This document shows positions 38,997-48,033 of a stretch of DNA of 64,000 bases, one piece after another. Under the pieces are notes generated by a model. The model made no database searches. It was given only the letters and a program-made list of their open reading frames with translations, and was not told the DNA's origin. Each line of letters opens with the position of its first letter. Position 1 is the first letter of the stretch. The DNA is from Vibrio bathopelagicus (GTDB taxonomy: Bacteria > Pseudomonadota > Gammaproteobacteria > Enterobacterales > Vibrionaceae): contig NZ_CP062500.1 of NCBI RefSeq assembly GCF_014879975.1, positions 1,488,001 through 1,552,000 of the forward strand, given 5' to 3'. Both the position numbers and the translations under genes were made by a program.

Positions 38997-40250
38997 TTAT
39001 TCGGTAGGCGAAATCGTTACTGGTTCAAACGATGCGACTGCATTTCCGCCAGCGCCCGGACGGTCAACATAAGGAGTGTTTTGCATTAAGGTGTAGTACA
39101 CGTCCACGAAGTCATCGTCATTGACTAATACGCCATCAGGAATAACATCAATGATTTTACCTGTGATTTGAGGAATGATCGCGTAACCCTGAACTTCTGG
39201 ATCAGGAATCATCTTCAAAATCTCTTCTGCGGCTTGAACTAGCAGCTTGGCTAACGCTTTGTAATCGGTGCCGTCATCGTGCTCCATCAAAATCATATCG
39301 GCAGCGCCCCAACGGTAGCGAGGCCAGAAAATTACAGTTTGATTTGGGTAATACGTCTGTTTGTCGTAATCCAGATATGGCATCTCAACGAGGTCTATTT
39401 GTGGCTCTAAACGACTTGAATCGACGCCAGTCACGATAGCGTAGATTTCCGCTTTACCAGAGATCCAAGGTTCTTGGTCAACAGCCAAACGGATTTTGGT
39501 TAGTTGTGTCGTATTCAACGGCTCCGGTTCCGAGAAGCTCATAGAGCGGTTCGCTTTGGTGGCAAAGGTCTGTTTTTGAGCCTTGCTGCTTTTGTTTGCG
39601 TCGGTATTACTATCGTCGGTATTGGTATTGGTATTGGTATTGGTATTGCTATCGGCATTGATTTGCGTTGTTGTACCTAGCTTCTGCATTTCTGCCTGCA
39701 TTGCCAATAAGCCTGCTTTGAGCTCTTCAGCACCATTACTATCAACCACAAATACTGGGACGTCTGGCATTTGGTACACGTCTAATTGATGGACTTGTCC
39801 GTACACGTCATACGCTTCAATGTATTGCCAATTCGAATCATCACCTGATGGTTCAAACGCAAACAGTGGGCTTTCGCCATTCTTCCAAGCTTCAATCATC
39901 GCTTCATCAGCCATGCGAATTTCTAATACAGAATCACTGAAGTTATTGATCCCTTTCATCTTGCGATAACCAAGATCCGCTTTCTGCATCTTGCTTGAAA
40001 ACGCGGAGTAGGGCTTGGCTGAGTTAAGCTTGTCTATCGGTGTAGACAGTTGCTTTTCTGTTATCTGGTCTTTTAAAGAAAGCTCAAGATCGGAGTAGCG
40101 GGCACTGATTTGCAACGCCAGAGATTGCTTTTGCGCTGCGCTACTTTCTGCAATACCTAATGAATCTGTTGTCTCAATATTTTGTGCATAAGACTGGAAG
40201 CCAACCACTGTTGTTGCAAGCACCATACTGATAGATAAAGATGGTCTCAT
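38997..40250 (-). CDS. exported Vibrio-type protein (DUF3103-like) with an Asn-Thr repeat tract
   Basis: 417 residues; signal peptide 'MRPSLSISMVLATTVVGFQSY'; ribosome site TAAGGA. The N-terminal half is helical and polar. Residues around 200-215 form an Asn-Thr tract encoded by five hexamer repeats. The C-terminal half is rich in aromatic beta strands ('EPWISGKAEIYAIVTGVDSS', 'YYPNQTVIFWPRYRWGAAD'). From memory it resembles the DUF3103 family known mainly in Vibrio; that name needs checking. Probably periplasmic or secreted. Function unknown. Confidence 0.65.
   Translation of the reverse strand: MRPSLSISMVLATTVVGFQSYAQNIETTDSLGIAESSAAQKQSLALQISARYSDLELSLKDQITEKQLSTPIDKLNSAKPYSAFSSKMQKADLGYRKMKGINNFSDSVLEIRMADEAMIEAWKNGESPLFAFEPSGDDSNWQYIEAYDVYGQVHQLDVYQMPDVPVFVVDSNGAEELKAGLLAMQAEMQKLGTTTQINADSNTNTNTNTNTDDSNTDANKSSKAQKQTFATKANRSMSFSEPEPLNTTQLTKIRLAVDQEPWISGKAEIYAIVTGVDSSRLEPQIDLVEMPYLDYDKQTYYPNQTVIFWPRYRWGAADMILMEHDDGTDYKALAKLLVQAAEEILKMIPDPEVQGYAIIPQITGKIIDVIPDGVLVNDDDFVDVYYTLMQNTPYVDRPGAGGNAVASFEPVTISPTE
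39618..39647 (-). repeat. five GGTATT hexamers inside the gene (Asn-Thr codons)
   Basis: Five perfect copies of GGTATT on the plus strand, read as AAT ACC on the minus strand, with partial copies either side. Slippage would add or remove Asn-Thr pairs without breaking the frame. Confidence 0.9.
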
Positions 40251-40537
40251 AAATAATCCTTATTTTAATTTTTATCATTAATAGAGCAATTGCCCTATAG
40301 GGATTAACCTATCAGTAACATGAATGTGTTCAAAAGTTAGACAGCTATTTTTATTTCATTGTGCAGCACAGGATCTCAATTTAAGTAATTTATAAAATAT
40401 TAAGTTGGTGCTGGCTTGATATATGCAAATTTATAAACCAATCAATAGTTAATTAACAAAATTATTAACTATTGAACCTTCTCTTATATGTGTTTGGACA
40501 TGCGGATGTATGTTGGTTGTCTTATTGATAGATACTA
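40251..40537. other. intergenic region upstream of the DUF3103-like gene
   Basis: About 290 AT-rich bases that should hold the leftward promoter of the exported protein gene. No clear operator is seen. Confidence 0.4.
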
Positions 40538-40566
40538 AAAAGGGCTAGCTATTGGCTAACCCTTTT
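40538..40566 (-). terminator. terminator of the DUF3332 lipoprotein gene
   Basis: AAAGGGCTAGC and the facing GGCTAACCCTTT pair around a 4-base loop (one wobble). Read leftward the stem is followed by TTTTTAG. It lies about 85 bases past the stop of the gene at 40652. Confidence 0.8.
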
Positions 40567-40651
40567 ATGTCTATAAGTACACGGCAGTACTTATAAATAC
40601 TGATGGTTATTGGTGTAACTATCAGTTCAACGCAGTGCTAAATAATTGCGT

Positions 40652-41200
40652 TTAGCCCTGTGATTGCTCTGCGGATGCCATGTACATTTGCATCTCTTCT
40701 AAGCTTGTTTTTGCGATAACTTGGTTATCAATAGAGTAGTGAACTTCATCGCCAAAGCGCTCGCCCGTTAATGTCGCGTGAGAACCGTCGTTGTAAGTTA
40801 GCTCAATTGCAATTTGGTCTTCGTTGATCACTTTCATTTCACTGTGGTCAATCACATGCTTTGCCAACGGATCGATCGGTGCTTCTGTTAGGCTATCATC
40901 CAGTTGGTCATTAACATCAATATACGTATCTACTTTGGTGTCAAAGATGTGAGGTTTCTTGTTGATTGGGTTCTTACCCGTCCAGAATTCCAGTGAGTTA
41001 AATACGATGTAATCGGCGGCAATGGTAATACCGTAAGCAGGGGCAAGTAACATGTTTAGGCCACCACGAGCGTAACGGTTATCAACGGCTTTAACGTTAA
41101 ATCCCATTAATTTTCCTGTTACAGCATTACTGCCTACACAACCAAATAAGGTCACAAGGCTCATTGAGATTATTATTGGTTTTACAAGTCGGTTCATCAT
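40652..41200 (-). CDS. DUF3332-type lipoprotein
   Basis: 182 residues with a lipoprotein signal ending in 'LFGC' (Cys21). The conserved core 'GKLMGFNVKAVDNRYARGG' and 'MLLAPAYGITIAADYIVFNS' with 'EFWTGKNP' is, from memory, that of DUF3332, a small gammaproteobacterial lipoprotein family. A C-terminal beta-rich part reads 'IAIELTYNDGSHATLTGERF'. Residue 22 is Val, not Asp, so outer-membrane sorting is expected. Function unknown. Two adjacent ATGs start the gene, with only a weak ribosome site. Confidence 0.78.
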   Translation of the reverse strand: MMNRLVKPIIISMSLVTLFGCVGSNAVTGKLMGFNVKAVDNRYARGGLNMLLAPAYGITIAADYIVFNSLEFWTGKNPINKKPHIFDTKVDTYIDVNDQLDDSLTEAPIDPLAKHVIDHSEMKVINEDQIAIELTYNDGSHATLTGERFGDEVHYSIDNQVIAKTSLEEMQMYMASAEQSQG

Positions 41201-41524
41201 TATCTATTTCTACACGTGTCTGTTTAGGAACCGAGAATTATGTCAAAGTCATGTGCGTTCTAATATAACGCCACGCCTATACTAGATATCAGAAAATCCT
41301 ATATCTCTATATAAACCAGAACCTTGCCTATTAACCTTGTCTGGTCTTCTTGCCATTCACTTCGATCCTACTGTACTAGTTCGTGTTATTTCTACTTAGG
41401 CGTTTTTACAATGAACTGTCATGCCCTTAACTGAGTTATGGGAATGAAACACGATAATAGAAGGTAAGTTAAACGATATTATCTTCACCGTTTATTGATT
41501 TAAATGACTGCCTAAAGGGCTCGA
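41201..41524. other. divergent intergenic region between the lipoprotein and LysR genes
   Basis: 324 bases containing two divergent promoters by position. I see no convincing LysR T-N11-A box that stands out from the AT-rich background. Confidence 0.4.
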
Positions 41525-42424
41525 ATGAAACGATTTAATCTGAACCTCATCTATTACTTTATTGCGATATATGAAGAAGGAAACTTAACGTACGCAGCTG
41601 AGCGGCTCAACATATCGCAACCTAGCCTCAGTGCTCACTTGAAGCAGCTGCGAGACGAGTATCGCGATCTGCTCTTCGTTAGAAAATCGTACACACTTGA
41701 ACCGACGCCTCTTGCTAACGACTTGTACTCAATCTTCAAGCAAGCGCACAAGATTATCTCGCATTCTCTGCCTGAAACGCACGACTTTGAACCGAAAAAG
41801 TGTAGTTACACGTTTAGAATTGCCGCGATGAGCATTTCAAGCAGTGTGACTCTGCCGCAAGTTCTGGATAGGATTCAGAAAGAAGCACCAGACTGCGTTA
41901 TTGAAATCGTGAACATCAAAGAAGACATGGCGACTGACATTCGAGAGAAAAAGATCGACCTTGTTGTCGACCTAACTAGCGCACATCCAACCTTATTAAG
42001 CCAAGAGGTATGGAGCGATGAGTTGTGTATTGTCTGTAGCCAAAACCACTCTAACATCGACGAGCAAGTCAGCTTAGACCAGTACCTTTCAGAAAAGCAT
42101 GTGACACTGACGCATGATAACTATCGAGTGAACCAGCTCTCCGAGTTTCACAGCCCAATCTTTTCAGAGAGGAAAGTGGCAAGAAAGTTGAATTCGATCG
42201 CCGACTTCTCAGAGACCATCTACAACAGTGATTGGATCGCAACCTTTCCCAAAAGTGTGGCGAAAGTTTACTTCGATGAAGAAAAACTAAAGATGTTTGA
42301 ATTGCCATTCGAATACACCAAACCGTCACTGAGCGTGTATTGGCACAGTAACCGTAATGACGACATCGTAAACCGATGGCTAAGAGAATTGTTTACCAGT
42401 GAGATCTTAAAACTGTCTGCGTGA
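41525..42424 (+). CDS. LysR-family transcriptional regulator
   Basis: 299 residues. The N-terminal winged helix reads 'LIYYFIAIYEEGNLTYAAER' and 'LNISQPSLSAHLKQLRDEY', followed by the linker and a periplasmic-binding-like effector domain ('KKIDLVVDLTSAHPTLLSQE'). Many LysR regulators control a divergent neighbour; here that would be the DUF3332 lipoprotein. The convergent neighbour is the vibriolysin gene. The effector is unknown. AAGGG precedes the ATG. Full length, no damage seen. Confidence 0.92.
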   Translation: MKRFNLNLIYYFIAIYEEGNLTYAAERLNISQPSLSAHLKQLRDEYRDLLFVRKSYTLEPTPLANDLYSIFKQAHKIISHSLPETHDFEPKKCSYTFRIAAMSISSSVTLPQVLDRIQKEAPDCVIEIVNIKEDMATDIREKKIDLVVDLTSAHPTLLSQEVWSDELCIVCSQNHSNIDEQVSLDQYLSEKHVTLTHDNYRVNQLSEFHSPIFSERKVARKLNSIADFSETIYNSDWIATFPKSVAKVYFDEEKLKMFELPFEYTKPSLSVYWHSNRNDDIVNRWLRELFTSEILKLSA

Positions 42425-42487
42425 TCAACTTGGCATCTTAATAGGTCGTCCAAGTCTCTAGATAAATCTAAGCGCTTAATAAGTAAT

Positions 42488-42514
42488 GAAGCCCACTCAT
42501 GTGAGTAGGCTTTG
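42488..42514. terminator. terminator between the convergent LysR and protease genes
   Basis: AAGCCCACTCA and TGAGTAGGCTT pair with one internal mismatch around TG, then TTGTTATTT. Confidence 0.65.
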
Positions 42515-42555
42515 TTATTTGTTGTTACCTTCAGCGCTTCGTTCTACGCGCTAAC

Positions 42556-44379
42556 TCAATCTAAACGTAACGTTAGGCCAGAATAGTTAGAGTACCCTCG
42601 CAGTAACACATGATAAGTCACGCCCGGTTGAGCGCTTACACTGCACTGCTCATTGTTTCCAGCACGATAAGGGCGGCAATCGTAACTCGATGTCGTTGGC
42701 TTGCTTCCCGATTTAACGTAAAGGTCGGCATCGCCTGAACCGCCAGACATTGAAACCGTCACGCTTGATGCAGAATCAACGGTGAACGTGTAGAAGTTCT
42801 CTGAAGATTGATTACCGCTTAAGTTCGCAATCGGTGTGCCTTTCGTCAGCACATTACCAGTTGGAGGCGTTACACCACAGCTTGCATTAACGCCTACTGT
42901 ATTAAAAGCATCTTCAACATCGGCAACCACATAGCCCATGTCTGCTGCGGCTTTCGCTACGCCACAAGCTCCGGCATCAAAGGTACTGTTTGCCGTCCAA
43001 TACAATTGGTTTGCGACTGTGAATATTTCAAAGCCCTTACGTACATTCCAACCCGATTTGTTCGCTAAAAGGTAAAAGGCGCGGTTATAAACACCGCTAG
43101 ATAAGTGAACGTTCAAACCATCGTAGTATTGAGAGGCGTGATCAATTGAGCGACCATCTTTTGAAGGTTGATCAAAGTAACGCAAGCCGCCCTCTGATTT
43201 GAATATATCGCTACCGACCACCCAGTCCACATTGCCACGCAAGTAGTATTCAGCCGCTTCGCCCGCAATGTCTGAGAAGGCTTCATTCATACCGCCCGAC
43301 ATATTTCGGTACACAAGACCGGAGTTTTGCTCTGTGAACCCGTGGCTGACTTCGTGAGCACTCACGTTAATATCGACTAATGGGTAAAAGGTATTTTTGC
43401 CATCTCCAAAAGTCATGGATGTACCATTCCAGAAGGCATTTTCATAATCCGTGCCGTAATGAACTCGCATCGTCAGCTGGAAAGTTAAAGGCGACGTATT
43501 CATCCACTCTTTGTACATATCAAACACGACATTACCGAAGTAGTGCGCATCATTAAGAGGCGAGTAAGCCCCGTTAATGTACTTATGATCGGTGTAGTTG
43601 GTTCCATCAGCACAGTTGTAACTGTAGGCTGCGCTGCCGGACGTTCCGTTCCTCAAATCGACGGTTTTAACCGAATCGTTTTCTAACTTACATGTCGTGC
43701 CTGTTTTGTCGATGGGAAAGCTAGGGAAGTCACTGCCATATTCATATCGAGTGGTTTTGAGGTTGCCTCCTGGGCCAGAACCTAATGCTTTAGCGTGGTT
43801 TAGCCCATTCCATTTTTGGAGCACATCGCCAGTCGTGGCATCAATAAAGTAGAAAGGGCGCTCTGGCATTGAGGACGCGATAAAGAAATCGACCAGATAC
43901 ACCACTTGGGCGACTTGGTTCTCATCCAATCTCACCATCAGTTTCGCGTTTTTATTTTCAATGGACTTTTTGCCTACGGTAAACGTGCGGTGAGCAGAGA
44001 GTGCGGCTTCAATCGCTTGTTCCTGATTCAGCTTTGGTGCGATGCTGGATAGGTCACCACTGATCCCCTGTGCCATGGAACCGAACACTTGAGTGGGTTG
44101 GTTCTTGGAAAGGGTGGCCACGACCGAAGTATCAAAGACGGGTAAACCTAAGTGAGTTTGTTGGTAGCGGACTTTCGTTTTTCCATTGGGCAATACCACC
44201 CGTTTAACTTCAGAAAAACCTAATTCAAGTGGAGCAACACTCTTCGACTGTGCGACGAGGCTTTGTTGTAGCAGTGTATCGTTATCGACTCTGACCATTT
44301 CTGCGGCGTGTGCAGTAAAGCCAAAAGACGTACCTAGAATAGCTGCTATTTTCCAGCTTAGTTGACGTTGTTGGTTCAT
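42556..44379 (-). CDS. vibriolysin-type M4 zinc metalloprotease, secreted
   Basis: 607 residues, the usual size of Vibrio neutral proteases (VvpE, EmpA, Vsm). Order: signal peptide (1-26, '..GFTAHAA'), FTP/PepSY propeptide (about 30-195), and a catalytic domain with 'HEVSH' at 342-346 and 'NEAFSD' at 365-370 (zinc-ligand Glu366). One C-terminal pre-peptidase (PPC) domain follows at about 511-607 ('NFYTFTVDSASSVTVSMSGG', 'DADLYVKSG'). It is exported by Sec and type II secretion, self-processes, and degrades host and matrix proteins; relatives are virulence factors and are often under quorum sensing. No regulator box was identified. Ribosome site CAGGAATG. Confidence 0.95.
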   Translation of the reverse strand: MNQQRQLSWKIAAILGTSFGFTAHAAEMVRVDNDTLLQQSLVAQSKSVAPLELGFSEVKRVVLPNGKTKVRYQQTHLGLPVFDTSVVATLSKNQPTQVFGSMAQGISGDLSSIAPKLNQEQAIEAALSAHRTFTVGKKSIENKNAKLMVRLDENQVAQVVYLVDFFIASSMPERPFYFIDATTGDVLQKWNGLNHAKALGSGPGGNLKTTRYEYGSDFPSFPIDKTGTTCKLENDSVKTVDLRNGTSGSAAYSYNCADGTNYTDHKYINGAYSPLNDAHYFGNVVFDMYKEWMNTSPLTFQLTMRVHYGTDYENAFWNGTSMTFGDGKNTFYPLVDINVSAHEVSHGFTEQNSGLVYRNMSGGMNEAFSDIAGEAAEYYLRGNVDWVVGSDIFKSEGGLRYFDQPSKDGRSIDHASQYYDGLNVHLSSGVYNRAFYLLANKSGWNVRKGFEIFTVANQLYWTANSTFDAGACGVAKAAADMGYVVADVEDAFNTVGVNASCGVTPPTGNVLTKGTPIANLSGNQSSENFYTFTVDSASSVTVSMSGGSGDADLYVKSGSKPTTSSYDCRPYRAGNNEQCSVSAQPGVTYHVLLRGYSNYSGLTLRLD

Positions 44380-45003
44380 TTTTCATTCCTGATTTTTATA
44401 TAAACTCCTTCTTCCCAACGGCTCTATAGGAAGTCTATATGCAACACGCTAATGCCATGTGTTGCGAATCAAGATTGGAAGAGCATTTGGATTTATGACA
44501 AGTTTATCAGGGAGATTTGTTTTTAGAGTATGTAATTCAAAGTTTACAAAAGTTCTTATTGATCAAATTGTTTTTATAAAATCCAATTTTATTATTTATC
44601 GTAAGCGTATGAAGGGTTGGGAGTTATTAAAATCCGCTTTGTTTGAATCTAGAGAATACTTTTCTTTAAGTTAATCTCGATATTGTTCAATTTTCACCTT
44701 AACTATAAATGAGTAAATAACTGGTTTTTTGGAAGTGGGGATATTGTCTTTATTGTCAATAGTAATCTTGTTTTAACAATACCACTAAGCACAGAACTCA
44801 TCTTTTTTAACACTTAGTCTCGTTAGATAGGAAAGCATCTACATTTTCTTGTTCAATCACAAATTGTGAACGATAAGTCATTGTTATGAATAAAGTAAGT
44901 CGCTTAAGATAGGCAGCATAAGAAACTAGACGGAAAAACTCTGCATTTAAATACAGAATTTATCTGTCTGATAGCTGTTGTGTATCTTAATAAGGAGTAC
45001 GAA
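44380..45003. other. AT-rich intergenic region left of the cassette-like stretch
   Basis: About 620 bases. It must contain the leftward protease promoter. A plus-strand frame at 44459-44674 exists, but its product is low-complexity and basic, no ribosome site precedes it, and I do not count it. The drop in GC from here on marks the border to the accessory stretch. Confidence 0.45.
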
Positions 45004-45348
45004 ATGAGTGGTCTTGAAAGCATGTCGTCAATACCTACAAAAAGTGAATTACAAAATGTAGGTTTGGTGTTGTCTATATGGTTGCTAGCTTTGATTGTTA
45101 TTATTGTAGTTTTATCCAATTTTGAAATACTACACCCTTTATCGATACTGTCATGTAACGCACTAGTGTTTATTTTTTTTACTGCAATCTCGGAAAAATG
45201 TTCTAAATGTGCTTGGGTCAAGTGGGTAGCATTGTTTTTCAACATGTTATTGTTGGTTGTTTCTATAGTTACGCTACCGTCTACGGGGGTTCTGAAGGCA
45301 ATCGAAAAATTTGACGGTCCAAAAACTATCTGGACTGAGAAGTTGTAG
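45004..45348 (+). CDS. small membrane hypothetical protein, 114 aa
   Basis: ATG 45004 follows AAGGAG by eight bases. Three hydrophobic segments are visible: 'VGLVLSIWLLALIVIIVVL', 'CNALVFIFFTAI' and 'VALFFNMLLLVVSIVTL'. A CxxC-like pair ('EKCSKCAW') stands between the second and third. AT rich compared with the genes to the left. I do not recognise it. It is the first of the run of same-strand small genes. Confidence 0.6.
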   Translation: MSGLESMSSIPTKSELQNVGLVLSIWLLALIVIIVVLSNFEILHPLSILSCNALVFIFFTAISEKCSKCAWVKWVALFFNMLLLVVSIVTLPSTGVLKAIEKFDGPKTIWTEKL

Positions 45349-45440
45349 TAACTACAAATATATAACAATCTGTTTAAGAGTGATTCTGTAATTGAGCCCT
45401 TTAAAGGTCGTTATACGTTCTTCGTAGGTTTTGGAGAGAA

Positions 45441-45575
45441 ATGTTGGACTTATCAGAAATTATTAACTTGTATGGTGGTATTCCTGCGATTGTTACAACT
45501 TTAAATGTTGCCGCATATACAATCTATTTGATGTACAAGAAAAATGAACTGCAAAAAATAAAGACATCGAAGTGA
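45441..45575 (+). CDS. small membrane peptide gene, 44 aa, coupled to the next frame
   Basis: ATG 45441 after GGAGAG. The product 'MLDLSEIINLYGGIPAIVTT' continues through a short hydrophobic helix ('AAYTIYLMY') and a basic end ('KKNELQKIKTSK'). Its TGA overlaps a GTG start of the next gene (GTGA), typical of translational coupling. Holin-like or anchor-like peptides have this form, but no assignment is made. Confidence 0.5.
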   Translation: MLDLSEIINLYGGIPAIVTTLNVAAYTIYLMYKKNELQKIKTSK

Positions 45576-46038
45576 ACGAAATTAAGATTAGGTTAGATAA
45601 AACTATTTCTAAAATTGCTCATGTTGATCAAAGTCGCTTTGATAAAGAGTTTCAAATTTATCAAGAAATTTGGGAGTCACTTACCAATCTTAATATGGAA
45701 GCAGAAAAGTTAAAATATGTTTTAAAGTTTGGCGATAATCTGGAAGAAAAGATAAGAGAATTTTAGAGTTTTTCAACTCTAACCTTTCTACATTATCAAT
45801 TGTTTATAAGCATACGCCATTTTACCCTGAAGAAATTCATTCTATTACCAAGACTATTCTTTCAGAGCTCCAAAGTTATGCTGAGAATGTTTCAAGGATA
45901 AGGGAAGGTGAAAGTGAAAAACTATTAAGCTGGGCATCTGGTCATAATCGTGTACATGCCAAATTAAATTACAATGAGTTAGAGAAAGCAATAAAGAACA
46001 GGTTAGATACACTATCCACTGTTGCAAAGAACGTATAA
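45572..46038 (+). pseudogene. frameshifted coiled-coil hypothetical protein
   Basis: The frame starts with GTG 45572 ('NEIKIRLDKTISKIAHVDQS', 'FQIYQEIWESLTNLNMEAEK') and hits TAG at 45764. A second frame that is open across that point continues in the same style: 'RILEFFNSNLSTLSIVYK', 'HTPFYPEEIHSITKTILSEL', ending at TAA 46036. Joined, they give a helical protein of about 155 residues. Either a one-base indel near 45750-45765 or a sequencing error breaks it. The upstream 44-residue peptide would supply the membrane anchor. Confidence 0.6.
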
Positions 46039-46230
46039 CAAACGACGATAGCACCAGTAGTTCATTTGAATAATCACTACCTCTGAGTTTAACGTTCACT
46101 AAGAAAAGGATTTCGTGAATTGAACATAATTTGTGGGCGTTTAGTCAACACCATATTTTCACTTCCATAGCTCAATTAAAACTAATAGTATCAGTGCTTT
46201 AATAACGCATGATTTTATGAGAGCAAGAAC

Positions 46231-46995
46231 ATGAAACACACCCCAAGTTCTTTTATGGAAATGAAAGGGAAACAACGTATTCCGATGTTGACCGCTTATA
46301 CATTCCCTGTGGCTGCAAGTATCGAATCTGCTGGGATACCTATTATTCTTGTTGGTGATACTGTCGGCATGGTTGAAATGGGCTTTAGCAGTACGCGAGA
46401 TGTGACCATTGAGCACATGGAATATCATGTCGGGGCAGTGCGTCGAGGTGCTCCAAATACTCACATTATTGGTGACCTCCCATACTTAACCGACCGTTCT
46501 CCTGAAGTCGCGTTAGTTAATGCTAAAAGGCTGATGCAGGCTGGTGCCGACAGCATAAAGCTGGAAGGTGCGAAACTCGATGTGATTGCTCACCTTGTAG
46601 CAAACAATATCCCAGTTGTTGGCCACACGGGGTTAACTCCGCAAACGGCAACAAACTTCAAGAAGGTAGGGCAATCTGCTGAAGATGCTCAAACCGTTAG
46701 CGAGGAAGCAAAAGCGATTCAAGAAGCTGGAGCGTTTATGTTGGTGCTTGAGCACATACCTTCTTCACTTGGCGAATCGATCACTCGAGAGATAAGTATT
46801 CCTACTATTGGGATTGGTGCTGGCGCCGATTGTGATGGTCAGGTATTAGTCATCAATGATGCGTTGGGGCTTGGTAACCGATGGCCTCCATTTTCAAAAC
46901 AGTATGCACATTGCAGCCAAACTATCTTTGACGCAGCAAATGAGTTTGCTACGGAAGTGAAAACTAACGTATTTCCGAACAACCTGAGCAAATAA
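46231..46995 (+). CDS. panB: PanB-like ketopantoate hydroxymethyltransferase, stand-alone copy
   Basis: 254 residues. The magnesium and substrate residues of PanB are present: Asp43 in 'LVGDTVGM', Asp82 in 'IIGDLPYL', Lys110 and Glu112 in 'SIKLEGAK', Glu174 in 'VLEHIP', and the tail 'IGIGAGADCDGQVLVINDAL'. The enzyme adds a hydroxymethyl group from methylenetetrahydrofolate to 2-oxoisovalerate in pantothenate synthesis. The usual 'TAYD' start motif reads 'TAYTFP'. No panC follows, and the surroundings are accessory, so this is probably a second copy with an altered job, not the housekeeping panB. An overlapping-operon sign is absent. Confidence 0.82.
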   Translation: MKHTPSSFMEMKGKQRIPMLTAYTFPVAASIESAGIPIILVGDTVGMVEMGFSSTRDVTIEHMEYHVGAVRRGAPNTHIIGDLPYLTDRSPEVALVNAKRLMQAGADSIKLEGAKLDVIAHLVANNIPVVGHTGLTPQTATNFKKVGQSAEDAQTVSEEAKAIQEAGAFMLVLEHIPSSLGESITREISIPTIGIGAGADCDGQVLVINDALGLGNRWPPFSKQYAHCSQTIFDAANEFATEVKTNVFPNNLSK

Positions 46996-47016
46996 TCCAC
47001 ATAGATAATAGTTTTG

Positions 47017-47043
47017 GGTTGAATCGTAATGCATGGCATTTTT
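47017..47043 (+). repeat. attC-like shared motif, copy 1, with hairpin 47024-47056
   Basis: GGTTGAATCGTAATGCATGG followed by CATTTTT. It matches the other four copies in blocks TTGATTC and TGC(A/T)TGGCATTT. Here TCGTAATGCA (47024-47033) and TGCATTACGA (47047-47056) form a perfect 10 bp stem around 13 bases, without a T-run, so it is not a normal terminator. Confidence 0.6.
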
Positions 47044-47077
47044 CCGTGCATTACGATAAGCATATGATGTCTATTTG

Positions 47078-47119
47078 GACGTTCGGTGTTGAGCTGTTTC
47101 GATTCTCTCACCAAACGTC
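47078..47119 (+). repeat. inverted repeat just before the 47137 gene
   Basis: GACGTTCGGTG (47078-47088) and CACCAAACGTC (47109-47119) are complementary at 10 of 11 positions, 20 bases apart. It ends 10 bases before the GGAGG ribosome site. It may be the right half of a degenerate attC or an operator. Confidence 0.5.
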
Positions 47120-47136
47120 AGTTTCACGGAGGAAAC

Positions 47137-48033
47137 ATGACAAGCGACCAACTATTGGAAAAGGCACTTTATAGCAGTGCCAGCATCCATCAACCTCATT
47201 CTTTAAAAGCTTATTTGTCTGCGAATTATCTAAATGGTTATTTCGATAAAACAGACAATGTTTGGCTTAAAACGAGTGAGCTAATAGACCAAACTGAGAT
47301 TGAAGTCTTAGGCGAGTACTCTGCAACGCTAAAAGCACCCAAGTTCTCAGATTTTCGTATTCAAAGGATATTGGATAACGGGGTATACCCAGCGGCGTAT
47401 GCTGCTTTAATGCAGTGGCATGAGAATAAGGGCTTTCAAGATATCTTCTCGTATTACGTTTCGCAGGCTTCTAAAACCAGCGAATACCTTTCCCACAATG
47501 TGACTATCTTATTGGCGTTAAATCGTGTTTACCGTGAGTTAGAGCCGTCTCAAGTTCCTGCATTCCTTAACCGCTTCACCGAATTTGTCACATCGACCCG
47601 TTCTGATGGCGACCAAAGCACTGACACAAACGAAGTCGTAGATCTCGATAAGGTATTACAAGCATGCTTCAAACAGTTTGGTTTCTTTGGGCACAACCTC
47701 ATTACGCTTACGTGGATAATGCGTTGCAAGGAAGAACTGTCGAAAGAGCAATATGGCGCAATGCTTTCTAATTTATATCGACAGGCTAATAGCCCATTGG
47801 AAGATCCTGATGATGAGCTTGATCAAGCTATCTGGGCGCAGTGTGAAAGCTCAGATAATTCAGATGAGCTCTATGACAATGTACACCGATTGGTTTTTGG
47901 GTATACGTCGAATCTACACCAGATAACCCTAGCGGATGCATTGTGTTATCTTCACGAACGATTCCCTGAGCATGCAGCAGAGCTAAAATGTGTCGCAGAG
48001 TATCAGTGTCATTTGTTAGAACAGTCAATTTAG
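47137..48033 (+). CDS. hypothetical helical protein, 298 aa
   Basis: ATG 47137 follows GGAGGAAAC, an ideal ribosome site; the frame also opens at 47086 but without one. The protein is soluble, acidic and largely helical ('SDQLLEKALYSSASIHQPHS', 'FGFFGHNLITLTWIMRCKEE'). Its last ~25 residues ('ALCYLHERFPEHAAELKCVA') recur in a remnant 3.9 kb downstream. I do not recognise the family. A weak hairpin (ACCCC/GGGGT at 48043-48060) follows. Confidence 0.65.
   Translation: MTSDQLLEKALYSSASIHQPHSLKAYLSANYLNGYFDKTDNVWLKTSELIDQTEIEVLGEYSATLKAPKFSDFRIQRILDNGVYPAAYAALMQWHENKGFQDIFSYYVSQASKTSEYLSHNVTILLALNRVYRELEPSQVPAFLNRFTEFVTSTRSDGDQSTDTNEVVDLDKVLQACFKQFGFFGHNLITLTWIMRCKEELSKEQYGAMLSNLYRQANSPLEDPDDELDQAIWAQCESSDNSDELYDNVHRLVFGYTSNLHQITLADALCYLHERFPEHAAELKCVAEYQCHLLEQSI
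47951..48025 (+). repeat. direct repeat, left copy (3' end of the 47137 gene)
   Basis: 75 bases starting TTCACGAACGATTCCCTGA. They match 51844-51918 with about six mismatches by eye. The reading frame is the same in both copies. Confidence 0.85.

Noticed and set aside
44459..44674. A 71-residue plus-strand frame between the protease and the first cassette-like gene
   Set aside because: No ribosome site, odd basic/aromatic composition and high AT; probably chance.
46031..46145. Full attC site after the frameshifted gene (TATAACAAACG ... GGGCGTTTAG)
   Set aside because: Both ends resemble a V. cholerae-type site, but the two arms do not pair and the shared TGGCATTT core is absent, so it is not listed as a feature.
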